Shown: positions 29,957-38,879 of the stretch, one piece after another
Layout of the letters: the number at the start of each line of letters is the position of its first letter
Position numbering within the stretch: position 1 is the first letter of the stretch
Assembly (NCBI RefSeq): GCF_005233835.1
Contig: NZ_SZQA01000038.1
Location: 1-64,000, forward strand
DNA from: Herbidospora galbida
Lineage (GTDB): Bacteria; Actinomycetota; Actinomycetes; Streptosporangiales; Streptosporangiaceae
DNA: 64,000 bases
Reading direction: 5' to 3'
The notes under the pieces: generated by a model
What the model was told of the DNA's origin: nothing
Database searches by the model: none
Seen by the model: the letters and a program-made list of their open reading frames with translations, nothing else
Made by a program: the position numbers and the translations under genes

Positions 29957-31507
29957 GTGGACGAAGCACGCGTCGAGAACGTCGAGATTTTGATCGTCGG
30001 CGGCGGTCCGGTCGGACTGGCGGCGTCCATCGAGTTGTCCCGGCACGAAATATCTTCGTTACTCGTCGAAAAACATCCGGATACATCTCTTTTTCCGAAA
30101 GCGCGGCTCGTCTCCACCCGGACGATGGAGATCCTGCGCTCCTGGGGCATCCAGGACGAGGTGGAGCGGGCCGGCATGCCGCGCGAGGACGTGCTGGCGG
30201 TCGGCGTCGGCACCTCGCTGAGCGCCGGCGACTACCTGCGCAAGGCGGCGGCCATCGCCGAGGACGCGGCGCAGAGCCCGACCTACACCTATCTGTGCTC
30301 CCAGGACGTCCTTGAAGTGATCCTGCGCCGGGTCGCCGAGTCGGCCGCCGACGTGCGCTTCGGCACCACCATGACCGACCTGCGGATCGACCGTGACGGG
30401 GTGCTGGCGACCGTGGTCGCGGGCGGGGTCGCCACCCGGGTCAGGGCCCGCTACCTGATCGCCGCAGACGGCGGCCGCAGCGCGATCCGCGAGCGGCTCG
30501 GCATCGCCATGGAAGGCCCGCCCCCGCTCGGGCACATGGTCAGCATCATGTTCGACGCCGACTTCGACTTCCTGCCCCCCGGCCGCCGCGCCGCCCTCTC
30601 CTTCGTCCGCAGCACCCCGGGCGGCGCGATCGAGGCGGTCGACAACCGCCGTCGCTGGATCATGCAGACCGGGTACGACCCCGCCAGGGGCGGCAGCGCC
30701 GACGACTTCACCGAGGAGTACTGCCTGGCCGCCGTACGTTCGGCGATCGGCATCCCCGGCCACCCGGTCGACATCGTCGGCGTGATGCCCTGGCTCCAGC
30801 AGGCGGCGGTCGCCGCCGAGTTCGCCAAAAACCCTGTCTACCTGGCCGGGGACGCCGCGCACGTGGCCACCCCGCAGGGCGGGTTCGGCATGAACTGCGG
30901 CATCCAGGACGCCCACAACCTGGCCTGGAAGCTGGCCGCCGTCCTGCGCGGCGAGGCCGGCCCGCGACTGCTGGACACCTACGCGGAGGAACGCCGCCCG
31001 ATCGCGGTGCGCACCGTGGACGAGAGCCTGGTCAACGCCATGATCACGTTCAAGATGATGGCCGGACGGCTGTCCATGCACGAGGCCATCGAGCAGCAGG
31101 CGGGGCGGCGCGGGTCGGAGGGGCTGGTGCTGGGCTTCCACTACGACTCGGCCGCCGTCGTCCCGGACGGCACGCCGGAGCCCATGCCGGCCGATCCGTA
31201 CCGGACGTATGTGCCGACCGCCCGGCCGGGCCACCGCGCCCCGCACGTCTGGGTGTCACCCGGCGTGTCCACGCTCGACCTGCTCGGCCCGGCGTTCACC
31301 CTGCTCACGGCGGCGGGCAGCGGATGGGCGCCGGCCCCGGGGGTGAAGGTGGTGGAGATCGACTCGGCGGAGTGGGCCGAGGCGTACGGCGTCGGCCCGG
31401 AGGGCGCGGTCCTGGTCCGCCCCGACGGCCATGTCGGCTGGCGTACCCGGAGCGGCGACCACGCCGGACTGGAGAAGGCGCTCGACGTCATCCTGGCGCG
31501 GGAGTGA
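29957..31507 (+). CDS. Class A flavoprotein aromatic monooxygenase (PHBH-like)
   Basis: 516 residues. GGGPVGLAASIEL (FAD), a central DG-type motif (ADGGRSAIRERL), GDAAHVATPQGGFGMN and a C-terminal thioredoxin-like domain (about 400-516) match polyketide hydroxylases such as RdmE/MtmOIV relatives. NADPH-dependent hydroxylation or Baeyer-Villiger oxidation is possible. Codon 35 is TTA (30059), a rare codon here that could make it bldA-dependent. The 3' end overlaps the SARP gene tail-to-tail by 20 bp. Confidence 0.92.
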   Translation: MDEARVENVEILIVGGGPVGLAASIELSRHEISSLLVEKHPDTSLFPKARLVSTRTMEILRSWGIQDEVERAGMPREDVLAVGVGTSLSAGDYLRKAAAIAEDAAQSPTYTYLCSQDVLEVILRRVAESAADVRFGTTMTDLRIDRDGVLATVVAGGVATRVRARYLIAADGGRSAIRERLGIAMEGPPPLGHMVSIMFDADFDFLPPGRRAALSFVRSTPGGAIEAVDNRRRWIMQTGYDPARGGSADDFTEEYCLAAVRSAIGIPGHPVDIVGVMPWLQQAAVAAEFAKNPVYLAGDAAHVATPQGGFGMNCGIQDAHNLAWKLAAVLRGEAGPRLLDTYAEERRPIAVRTVDESLVNAMITFKMMAGRLSMHEAIEQQAGRRGSEGLVLGFHYDSAAVVPDGTPEPMPADPYRTYVPTARPGHRAPHVWVSPGVSTLDLLGPAFTLLTAAGSGWAPAPGVKVVEIDSAEWAEAYGVGPEGAVLVRPDGHVGWRTRSGDHAGLEKALDVILARE

Positions 31508-32924
31508 CCGACAGGGAGCGGATCCGGGCGGCCCCCATCCGCAACCGCAGCGGATTGCCGCAGGAGCGCGCCAGCAGATCCGTTACGGCCTGCCCCCCGG
31601 CCGGGCCGGCCAGCAGCCCGGCCAGTTCCCTGGCGGCCTCGGCGGCGAGCGGCCGGACGAACTCGCGGTGCGCGCCCTGCCGGGCCACCAGCTCGTCGAG
31701 CGGGTCGGTGCTGGTCACGATCACCCGGCAGTTCGCGCCGCCGGGCAGCAGCGGCAGGACCTGGGCGGCGTCTACGGCCCGGTCGAGCACCACGACCATC
31801 CGGCGGCGGGCCGTCCAGCTGCGGAACAGCGCGACCTTCTCGTCGCGGTCGGCGGGGATGTCGGCGCGTGGCACGCCGAGCGCGCGCAGGAACCGTCCCA
31901 GCACGGCGGCGGGCTCGGTCTCCTCCAGGTCGGCGAACAGCTGACCGTCGGGGAACCAGTCGGCCCGGTCGTGCGCCCACCGCAACGCCAGCGCGGTCTT
32001 GCCGATGCCGGCCGGGCCGCTCAGCACGGTCGTGCCGGGCAACGCCACCTCGGGGTCGGGCCGCAGCACCGCGTCCAGCGCGGCCAGTTCCTCCCCCCGC
32101 CCGACGAACGGCAGGACCCGGGGCGGGAGCTGGGAGGGCACGACGAGTCCGGCCCGGTGCGCGGGCTGCCGCATCAGGCCGGACTCGTCGCGCAGGATGC
32201 GCTCGTGCAGGTGGCGCAGCGCGGGGCCGGGCTCCAGGCCGATCTGGTCGCGCAGGTAGCGGCGGGTCTCCTGGTAGGTGCGCAGCGCGTCGGCGCGTCG
32301 GCCGGCCCGGTACTGGGCCAGCATGAGCTGGGCCCTGACCCGCTCGCGGAACGGGTGCTCGGCGACCAGCGCCAGCAGTTCGGGGATCACCTGGTGGTGG
32401 TGGCCCAGTTCGATCTCCAGCTCCAGGCAGCCCTCGGCGGCCTCCAGCCGGGACTCCTCCATCCGGGCCACGTCGAAGCGCAGGCCCCGGATGTCCTCGA
32501 AGGGGTTCCCGCGCCAGAGCGCGAGCGCCTCCCGCAGCAGCCGGACCGCCTGCTCCGGGTTCTTCGCCGCGGCCTCGCCCCGGGAGCGGGCCACCAGGGA
32601 CTGGAACCGCAGCCAGTCGATGCTGTCGGGGGCTGGGCGGATCAGGTAGCCGGGGCTGGACGTCTCGATCACGCCGGCGCCCAGGACGCGGCGGAGCCGG
32701 GACACGCAGATGGCGATCTGGCGGCGCGCGCTGGGGGGCGCGGCCTCCGTCCAGACCGTCTCGATCAGGCGGTCGACGCTGACCGCGCGGCCCGCGTTGA
32801 GCACCAGGCCGGCCAGTATCGCCAGCTCGCGGCCGGCGCAGATCCGCAACTCGACGCCGTCGCGCAGGACCTGCATGGGGCCGAGCACCCGGAATATGAA
32901 ACCGTCGCCCATCATCGGGCCCAT
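31488..32924 (-). CDS. SARP-family regulator with NB-ARC domain (AfsR-like, lacking TPR region)
   Basis: 478 residues: an OmpR-type winged helix (about 10-95), a BTAD domain (about 100-245) and an NTPase domain with Walker A GPAGIGKTAL near residue 305. It ends soon after a GLPL-like motif (CGNPLRLR), so the TPR repeats of full-length AfsR proteins are missing. SARPs activate biosynthetic operons by binding direct repeats near -35. ATG 32924 is the longest start; ATG 32915 and 32912 are alternatives, and none has a strong ribosome site. Confidence 0.9.
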   Translation of the reverse strand: MGPMMGDGFIFRVLGPMQVLRDGVELRICAGRELAILAGLVLNAGRAVSVDRLIETVWTEAAPPSARRQIAICVSRLRRVLGAGVIETSSPGYLIRPAPDSIDWLRFQSLVARSRGEAAAKNPEQAVRLLREALALWRGNPFEDIRGLRFDVARMEESRLEAAEGCLELEIELGHHHQVIPELLALVAEHPFRERVRAQLMLAQYRAGRRADALRTYQETRRYLRDQIGLEPGPALRHLHERILRDESGLMRQPAHRAGLVVPSQLPPRVLPFVGRGEELAALDAVLRPDPEVALPGTTVLSGPAGIGKTALALRWAHDRADWFPDGQLFADLEETEPAAVLGRFLRALGVPRADIPADRDEKVALFRSWTARRRMVVVLDRAVDAAQVLPLLPGGANCRVIVTSTDPLDELVARQGAHREFVRPLAAEAARELAGLLAGPAGGQAVTDLLARSCGNPLRLRMGAARIRSLSVTPAPG

Positions 32925-33160
32925 AAATTCTCGAAGAGATAATGTTGAGCCATTTCAATAATCTCTCCCGCACAGATTCCACTGACTCCGAACCTAATCA
33001 GCGGCCCCTCGTCCCGGCACCCCTAGCACCCCCCTGTTACCCGTCACCCCGACGCCCGACGGGGATTCCCCTGTTTCTCCGGGAAACCGGCACCGGCCGA
33101 ACCGTCACTGTACGCTTTTGAGCGGACTTTGACCGCCACTGCGCTCGCCGAGGGGGGAAA

Positions 33161-34075
33161 TTGCGTTTTACGAGACTCGGGCGGGACGGCCCGGTGATCT
33201 CCAATATCGGGCTCGGCACCCTCGCGCTGTCAGGGGCGTACGGGTCGGTGGACCCCGGCGACGCGCTCCACCTGATCGGCCGCGCGCTGGACGCCGGCGT
33301 CAGCATCGTCGACACCGCCGACCTCTACGACGACGGCCAGGTCGAGCGCCTGATCGGCCGGGCGGTCGCGAGCCGCCGCGAGGAGATCGTCGTCTGCACC
33401 CGAGGGAGCGGCACCGCGCAGGCGTGCGAGGCGTCGCTGAAACGCCTCGACGTGGACGCCATCGACGTCTACTACCTGCGCTCCCCGCACCGGGACGCCC
33501 CCGTCGAGGAGAGCATGTCCGGGCTGGCCGACCTGGTCAGAGCCGGGAAGGTCCGCCATGTCGGCCTGTCCGGCGGGACGCTGCGGCAGCTCCGCGAGGC
33601 CAGCGCCGTCCATCCGGTGGCCGCGCTCGCGGTGGAGTACTCCCTGTGGGGACTGCGCGCCCAGCCCGGCCTGCTGGCCGAGGCCCGGCGGCTGGGCGTC
33701 AGCGTGGTGGCCGCCCGCCCGGTCGGCCGGGGCTTCCTCACCGGCCGCATCCGCTCCGCCGGCCAGCTGACGCCCGGCGACTGGCGGCGCCGCGACCCCC
33801 GCTTCCATCCCGCCGGCCTGCGCCGCGGCCTCGGCCCGCTGCGTGCGGTCGAGGACGTCGCCGCGCGGCTGGACCTGGGCGCGGGCCGGCTGGCGCTCGG
33901 CTGGCTGCTGTCCCAGGGCGACCATGTCGTCCCGGTGCCGAGCACCCGCGACGAGGTGCACCTGGAGATGAACCTCGCCGCCTCCGAGGTGCGGCTCGCC
34001 CCGGGCGTCCGCGACGAGCTCAGCCGGATCTTCCCGCCCGGGGCGGCCGATCAGTCCGACTCTCTCCTGCTCTGA
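33161..34075 (+). CDS. Aldo/keto reductase homologue with substituted catalytic residues
   Basis: 304 residues from TTG 33161 (AGGGGGG 3 nt upstream). The AKR barrel is clear: GLGT, VDTADLYDDG (Asp and Tyr of the tetrad) and the C-terminal VVPVPSTR cofactor region. The catalytic Lys is Arg (VCTRGSG) and the His position after YYL is also Arg (YYLRSPH), so two of four tetrad residues differ. It may be a weak or changed enzyme or a non-catalytic relative. Its 3' end overlaps the response-regulator gene by 25 bp. Confidence 0.85.
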   Translation: MRFTRLGRDGPVISNIGLGTLALSGAYGSVDPGDALHLIGRALDAGVSIVDTADLYDDGQVERLIGRAVASRREEIVVCTRGSGTAQACEASLKRLDVDAIDVYYLRSPHRDAPVEESMSGLADLVRAGKVRHVGLSGGTLRQLREASAVHPVAALAVEYSLWGLRAQPGLLAEARRLGVSVVAARPVGRGFLTGRIRSAGQLTPGDWRRRDPRFHPAGLRRGLGPLRAVEDVAARLDLGAGRLALGWLLSQGDHVVPVPSTRDEVHLEMNLAASEVRLAPGVRDELSRIFPPGAADQSDSLLL

Positions 34076-34719
34076 GCCGGGATCAGCGACGCCGCCATCG
34101 CCTTGTTGACCGCGTCGATCCGGGAGACCGCGTTGAGCTTCACGAAGATGTTCCGCATGTGCCGCTTGACGGTCGCCTCGGCCAGCCCGAGCCGGCGGGC
34201 GATCTGGAGGTTGCTCAGCGCCTGCGCGGCCAGTTGCAGGATCTCCTTCTCCTTGTCGGTCAGCACCCCCGGCTGCGGGCCCTCCACCTGGGCCAGGCTG
34301 GCGCGGGACACGGCGAGCACGACCCGGCCCGGGTCCTCGTACACGCCGCGGACGGCCGCGAGCAGTTCGTGCCGGTGGATGCTCTTGAGCAGGTAGCCGC
34401 TGATCCCGGCCGCGAGCAGGCGGGTGAGGAGGTGCGGGCCGTCGTACATGCTCAGGATGATGATCCGGGTGGACGGCGACAGCGTCCGGATCCGGGTGAC
34501 GGTCTCCAGCACGTCGTCGCCGGGGATCTCCACGTCGAGCAGCACCACGTCCGGGCGGGTGTCGCACACGACCCGTACGGCGTCGGAGGAGTTGCCCGCC
34601 TCGCCGGCGATGACCAGGTCGGCGGTGGATTCGAGGATCTCGCGCAGGCCCTCGCGGAACAGGGCGTGGTCGTCGACGAGCGCGACCGAGATCTTCCCGC
34701 TAGAGGTCGTCGGGCTCAC
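34051..34719 (-). CDS. NarL/LuxR-family response regulator
   Basis: 222 residues with a receiver domain (VDDHALFREG, phospho-Asp in VVLLDVEIPG, Lys in YLLKSI) and a LuxR HTH (LTDKEKEILQLAAQ...VKRHMRNIFVKL). It overlaps the kinase gene by 20 bp, so the pair is one two-component unit. It likely controls the adjacent prenyltransferase or cluster genes. Confidence 0.93.
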   Translation of the reverse strand: MSPTTSSGKISVALVDDHALFREGLREILESTADLVIAGEAGNSSDAVRVVCDTRPDVVLLDVEIPGDDVLETVTRIRTLSPSTRIIILSMYDGPHLLTRLLAAGISGYLLKSIHRHELLAAVRGVYEDPGRVVLAVSRASLAQVEGPQPGVLTDKEKEILQLAAQALSNLQIARRLGLAEATVKRHMRNIFVKLNAVSRIDAVNKAMAASLIPAQSRRESD

Positions 34720-35797
34720 GGGTCTGCCTCTTGAGCGGGATGGACAGGTCGACCCGGCAGCCGCTGCCCGGGTCGCTGGTGATCGCCAGCCGGCCGCCGA
34801 GCAGCTCGGCCCGCTCCCGCATCGAGGCCAGCCCCACGCCGCGGCCCCGGGCCCGCGACGGCTCGAAGCCCCGGCCGTTGTCCTGCACGAACGCCTGGAG
34901 TTCGTGCGGGGCGATGTCGACCCGCATCAGGATCACCGACGGCCCGCCGTGGGTCAGCGCGTTCCTGGTCGCCTCGCGGATGATCAGGAAGGACTCGTCA
35001 AGGACGCGCGGCTCGGCCCACGACTCGTCGCCGTTCACCTCCAGACCGACCGACACCCCGTTGTCCTCGATCGCCTCGAGGAACCCGAGCAGCGCCTTCT
35101 CCAGGCTCTTGACCGGCACCTGCGGGTGCAGTTCCGAGGTGATCTGGCGGAGGTGCTCCATCGCCTCCTGGATCGCCTGCTGGGCGACCCCGATCTTGAT
35201 GGCCGCCCTGGCGGGGTCGGTGCCACGGTGCAGCTCCGACAGCGCGAGCTGCTGGTGCGCGACGCTGACGCCGTGACCGATCCGGTCGTGCAGATCGCGC
35301 GCGATCCGGCGGCGCTCCTCCTCCTGCGCCTGCTGCACCTCGTTGAGCAGGAACCCGTGGTAACTCTCGGAGGCCTCCCTGACCCGGCGCGAGAGGCTCT
35401 CCTCCATGCCGGCGGCGACCAACGCGAAGACGTCGGTAGGGCTGTCGGAACCGGCCGCAATTTGCCGGGCCAGATGTGTGAGCGCGGACCTGAAAAAAAG
35501 TGAGCCCGCCTCAAGAGATGCCTTCGGATGAACTCCGGAAGCCGCCCTGCTGGTGCCGACTTCCCAGGCGTGAAACTTATAGAGTTCGCTGACCTGCACT
35601 TTTCCGGAGCGCAGTGTCGCGGCTACGTCGTCGAGAACGTACTGGGCCGTCATAAGAGCCTGGCGAACCGCGTTCGGATCCGTGGAGAGCGTGTTGCCGG
35701 TGGCGTGCAGCTCCGACTCGAATTCCTCAAGGATTTCGGCCCGGCACGCATCCACGAATCTCGCCGGATCACCCTCCGCCCCGAAATCAGCACCCAA
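34700..35797 (-). CDS. Cytoplasmic sensor histidine kinase (HisKA_3 type)
   Basis: 365 residues from TTG 35797 (AGAGGGA upstream). The first about 150 residues are soluble with no membrane helices and no recognised sensor domain. The H-box RRIARDLHDRIGHG, the N-box REATRNALTHG and the G-box GRGVGLASMRERAELLGG are intact. It is downstream of the UbiA gene by 52 bp on the same strand and probably senses a cytoplasmic signal. Confidence 0.88.
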   Translation of the reverse strand: MGADFGAEGDPARFVDACRAEILEEFESELHATGNTLSTDPNAVRQALMTAQYVLDDVAATLRSGKVQVSELYKFHAWEVGTSRAASGVHPKASLEAGSLFFRSALTHLARQIAAGSDSPTDVFALVAAGMEESLSRRVREASESYHGFLLNEVQQAQEEERRRIARDLHDRIGHGVSVAHQQLALSELHRGTDPARAAIKIGVAQQAIQEAMEHLRQITSELHPQVPVKSLEKALLGFLEAIEDNGVSVGLEVNGDESWAEPRVLDESFLIIREATRNALTHGGPSVILMRVDIAPHELQAFVQDNGRGFEPSRARGRGVGLASMRERAELLGGRLAITSDPGSGCRVDLSIPLKRQTREPDDL

Positions 35798-35849
35798 GGA
35801 AGTCCCTCTCGATTTGGGACGCGCGAGAGCCTACAATCTCCCACTTACG

Positions 35850-36803
35850 TCACAAAAGCAACATATCCTTCCCAATATTAGAGGACAGGACAGTAATGTG
35901 AACCACGTATTGCGTCGTCATGAAGGCCCGGTAAGGTCTGCGCCGCCGGCCCCGGGCGGCGCCCGCGTGTGCGGTGCGACCCGCCAGGGTGACCGCCACC
36001 GCTCCGGCGAACATGGCCACTGCGGTCCCGGTGAGCGGCGCCGAAAGCGCCGCACTGGCCACCCAGAACGCCCCCGCCAGGAGCAGCGCGGCGGCTGACA
36101 TGACGTTCCCGGCCGCACGCGCGCCCCAGATCACCGCGATGGTGCGCCGGCCGGCGGCGGCGTCCCCCTCGATGTCCGACAGGTCCTTGGCCGGGATGCC
36201 GACGAGCGTCATCCAGCAGGTCGCGGCCGTCGCGAACATGATCAGGGTGAGCGGCGTGGCCCCGTCCGCCCCGTCGACGACCACGGTGAACCCTCCCCCG
36301 TAGGCCAGCAGCCCCGACCCGCAGACCACCGCGACGGTGCCGCCCGAGCGCCGCTTCAGGTGGAACGGCGCGCCCGAGTACAGGTAGCCGAGGACCAGGT
36401 TGGCCGCGACGACCCAGGTCATCGCGGCGGGCAGCCCGGCGGTCGCCACCAGCGACAGGGCCGCGGTGACCGCGGCCGCCGCGGCCGCCGTGCGCGGGTC
36501 CAGGTCATTGCGGGCGATCGGCCGGCGGGACCCGTTGACCCGGTCCTCGTGGACGTCCGAGACGCCGTTGCCCACATAGACCGCGAAGATCGACAACACC
36601 CAGGCGGCGGCGCCCTGCAGCACCTTCGCCGGGTCGGGGGCGGCGGCGACCGGCAGTGCCAGCGTCGCCCCAGCCAGGAATCTCAGCATGGACACGGCCA
36701 GCACGGCCGGCCGGGCCTCGATCGCGCAGAACCTCAGCGCTCTCATCGCGCGTCTGAGGGTGGAGGGTCCGGATGCCCGGCCCGATACCCACGTGCTCGC
36801 CAT
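35850..36803 (-). CDS. UbiA-family prenyltransferase (membrane)
   Basis: About 317 residues with eight or nine hydrophobic helices. The two Asp-rich motifs NGVSDVHEDRVNGSRRP and KDLSDIEGDAAAGRR bind the Mg-diphosphate of a prenyl donor. The family prenylates quinones, tetrapyrroles or aromatic natural products. The start is uncertain: ATG 36803 is used, but GTG 36896 would read through promoter-like DNA and ATG 36752 is also possible. No other isoprenoid gene is seen nearby, so the acceptor is unknown. Confidence 0.85.
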   Translation of the reverse strand: MASTWVSGRASGPSTLRRAMRALRFCAIEARPAVLAVSMLRFLAGATLALPVAAAPDPAKVLQGAAAWVLSIFAVYVGNGVSDVHEDRVNGSRRPIARNDLDPRTAAAAAAVTAALSLVATAGLPAAMTWVVAANLVLGYLYSGAPFHLKRRSGGTVAVVCGSGLLAYGGGFTVVVDGADGATPLTLIMFATAATCWMTLVGIPAKDLSDIEGDAAAGRRTIAVIWGARAAGNVMSAAALLLAGAFWVASAALSAPLTGTAVAMFAGAVAVTLAGRTAHAGAARGRRRRPYRAFMTTQYVVHITVLSSNIGKDMLLL

Positions 36804-37141
36804 GACCGGATTGATACGCCGGAATCGGAGCCCGGTTAAGGGGGATAATCCGAGAGTTGCAGGCGGGAATACAACTTTTGATACCCCCCTTACCACTCGG
36901 GGCTACTTTCCCCGAACTGCCGACACCCCTTCTTGCCGGGCTCGGCGGCCCCTATTAGCTTGAGGCCAGCGAATCAGGGATCGTACAACTTTCAACAAGT
37001 CGACCTTAGGCAACCCGGCGCCGGATATCAAGCTTCTGCGCCCACCGGGGTCCCCACAGGCAATCGCACAGGTCAGGCCGCGCCGGGCCCCTCCTTGCAT
37101 GATCCACCCGCCGGGAGTCATACAGGAAAGGAAATACGACG
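36804..37141. other. 338-bp divergent intergenic region, no gene seen
   Basis: It lies between the UbiA gene (minus) and leuA-like gene (plus) and is richer in A/T than its flanks. It holds a weak promoter candidate at 36960-36989 and a plausible ribosome site just before 37142. I found no leader peptide rich in Leu codons and no convincing T-box or riboswitch. Confidence 0.6.
36960..36989 (+). promoter_or_regulatory. Possible promoter for the leuA-like gene
   Basis: TTGAGG (36960-36965), an 18-nt spacer and TACAAC (36984-36989) resemble a housekeeping promoter, giving a leader of about 150 nt. The -10 match is weak. Confidence 0.3.
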
Positions 37142-38863
37142 ATGAAGGGTGTCGAGCGTTATTCCGAATTCACCCCCCTTGTTCTGACCGATCGCACGTG
37201 GCCGGGAAACCGCATCGACACCGCGCCGCGGTGGCTCTCCACCGACCTGCGGGACGGCAATCAGTCACTCGCCGATCCGATGACGCCCGAGCGCAAACTC
37301 CAGATGTTCGAACTTCTCGTGGGGATCGGCTACAAGGAGATCGAGGTCGGTTTCCCGGTGGCCAGCCGGAGCGATTACGACTTCGTGCGCATGCTCATCG
37401 AACGCGACCGAATACCGGACGACGTCTCGATCACCGTGCTCACCCAGGCCCGTGACGACCAGATCCGGCGCACCGTGGAGTCCCTGAAGGGCGCGCGCCG
37501 CGCGGTCGTCCACATCTACAACGCGACGTCCCCCCTGTTCCGCCGCACCGTGTTCAACCTCGACCGGGCGGGCGTGCGCGACCTGGCCGTCCGGGGCACC
37601 CGGACGATGATGCGCCACGCCGAGCGGACGCTGCCCGGCTGCGACCTGGCCTACCAGTACTCCCCCGAGCTGTTCAACGAGACCGAGGCCGACTTCGCCC
37701 TGGAGGTGTGCGAGGCCGTCATGCGGGTCTGGCAGCCCGAACGCGGGCGCGGCATCATCCTGAACTTCCCGACGACGGTCGAGCGGTCGCTCCCGAACGT
37801 CTTCGCCGACCAGATCGAGTGGCTGCACCGCAACCTGTCCCATCGCGAGCACGTCTGCCTGTCGGTGCACCCCCACAACGACCGGGGCACCGCGGTCGCC
37901 TCCGCCGAGCTGGCCCTGCTGGCCGGCGCGGAACGGGTCGAGGGCTGCCTGTTCGGCAACGGAGAACGCGCCGGCAACGTGTGCCTGGTCACCCTCGCGA
38001 TGAACATGTACAGCCACGGCGTCGACCCCGGCGTCGACTTCTCGGAGATCAACGCGGTCCGGCGCACCGTCGAGCGGTGCACCGGACTGCCGGTCCACCC
38101 CCGCCACCCCTACGGCGGCGACCTCGTCTACACCGCGTTCTCCGGGTCGCACCAGGACGCCATCAAGAAGGGCTTCGACGCCCGCGCCCGGCAGGCCGCG
38201 GAGACGGGGACGCCCCCCGACGCGCTGCCGTGGCAGGTGCCGTACCTGCCGGTGGACCCCAAGGACGTGGGCCGGACGTACGAGGCGGTGGTCCGGGTGA
38301 ACGGCCAGTCCGGCAAGGGCGGGGTGGCGTACGTGATGAGCGCCTGGCACGGCCTGAACCTGCCGCGCGGCCTGCAGGCCGACCTGTCGGCCCGGGTGCA
38401 GTGGCACGCCGACGCGGCCGGCGGCGAACTGAGCCCGAACCGGATCGGCGCGCTGTTCTCCGAGGAGTACCTCTACCACGGCGAGCCGACCGACCCGCTC
38501 CCGGTGGGCCGCGAACCGCTCGCGGCGACCCTGCACGTCGACGGGGGGTTCGAGGTCGGCGGCGTCCGGGCGGACGCGTTCGGCGCCCTCGGCTCGGTGC
38601 TGAGCCCGTGGGGCATCCGGGTCGACGTGGTGCACCGCACCGGGCGGCCGCTCGACAACGACGAGCTCACCCCGGACCAGCCGGTCAGGTCCGGCGACGA
38701 GACCGTGATCTACGCCGAGTGCCGCAGCGGCGGAGCGGTCGCCTGGGGCGCGGGCATCGACAGGGACGTCGCGGCGGCGGCCTTCTCCGCGGTCCGCGCG
38801 GCCGCCGACCGGCTCGCCAGGGACGGCCACCTGACCGCCCACCTGGCCGCCGCCGGGCACTGA
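37142..38863 (+). CDS. leuA: 2-isopropylmalate synthase (LeuA, HMGL-like TIM barrel plus regulatory domain)
   Basis: 573 residues; AGGAAAGGAAA precedes ATG 37142. The catalytic and metal motifs are DLRDGNQS (near residue 38) and HPHNDRG (near 243). The C-terminal third is the allosteric leucine-binding LeuA dimer domain. It condenses acetyl-CoA with 2-oxoisovalerate. No leuB/C/D is nearby, and it sits 16 bp before the LAL regulator, so it could be a pathway copy feeding a branched or homologated building block, or simply the primary leuA. Confidence 0.9.
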   Translation: MKGVERYSEFTPLVLTDRTWPGNRIDTAPRWLSTDLRDGNQSLADPMTPERKLQMFELLVGIGYKEIEVGFPVASRSDYDFVRMLIERDRIPDDVSITVLTQARDDQIRRTVESLKGARRAVVHIYNATSPLFRRTVFNLDRAGVRDLAVRGTRTMMRHAERTLPGCDLAYQYSPELFNETEADFALEVCEAVMRVWQPERGRGIILNFPTTVERSLPNVFADQIEWLHRNLSHREHVCLSVHPHNDRGTAVASAELALLAGAERVEGCLFGNGERAGNVCLVTLAMNMYSHGVDPGVDFSEINAVRRTVERCTGLPVHPRHPYGGDLVYTAFSGSHQDAIKKGFDARARQAAETGTPPDALPWQVPYLPVDPKDVGRTYEAVVRVNGQSGKGGVAYVMSAWHGLNLPRGLQADLSARVQWHADAAGGELSPNRIGALFSEEYLYHGEPTDPLPVGREPLAATLHVDGGFEVGGVRADAFGALGSVLSPWGIRVDVVHRTGRPLDNDELTPDQPVRSGDETVIYAECRSGGAVAWGAGIDRDVAAAAFSAVRAAADRLARDGHLTAHLAAAGH

Positions 38864-38879
38864 CGAAGAGGGGACGACG

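Noticed and set aside
36990-37141. Leucine attenuator or T-box before leuA
   Set aside because: No run of Leu codons in a short frame and no T-box core could be found.
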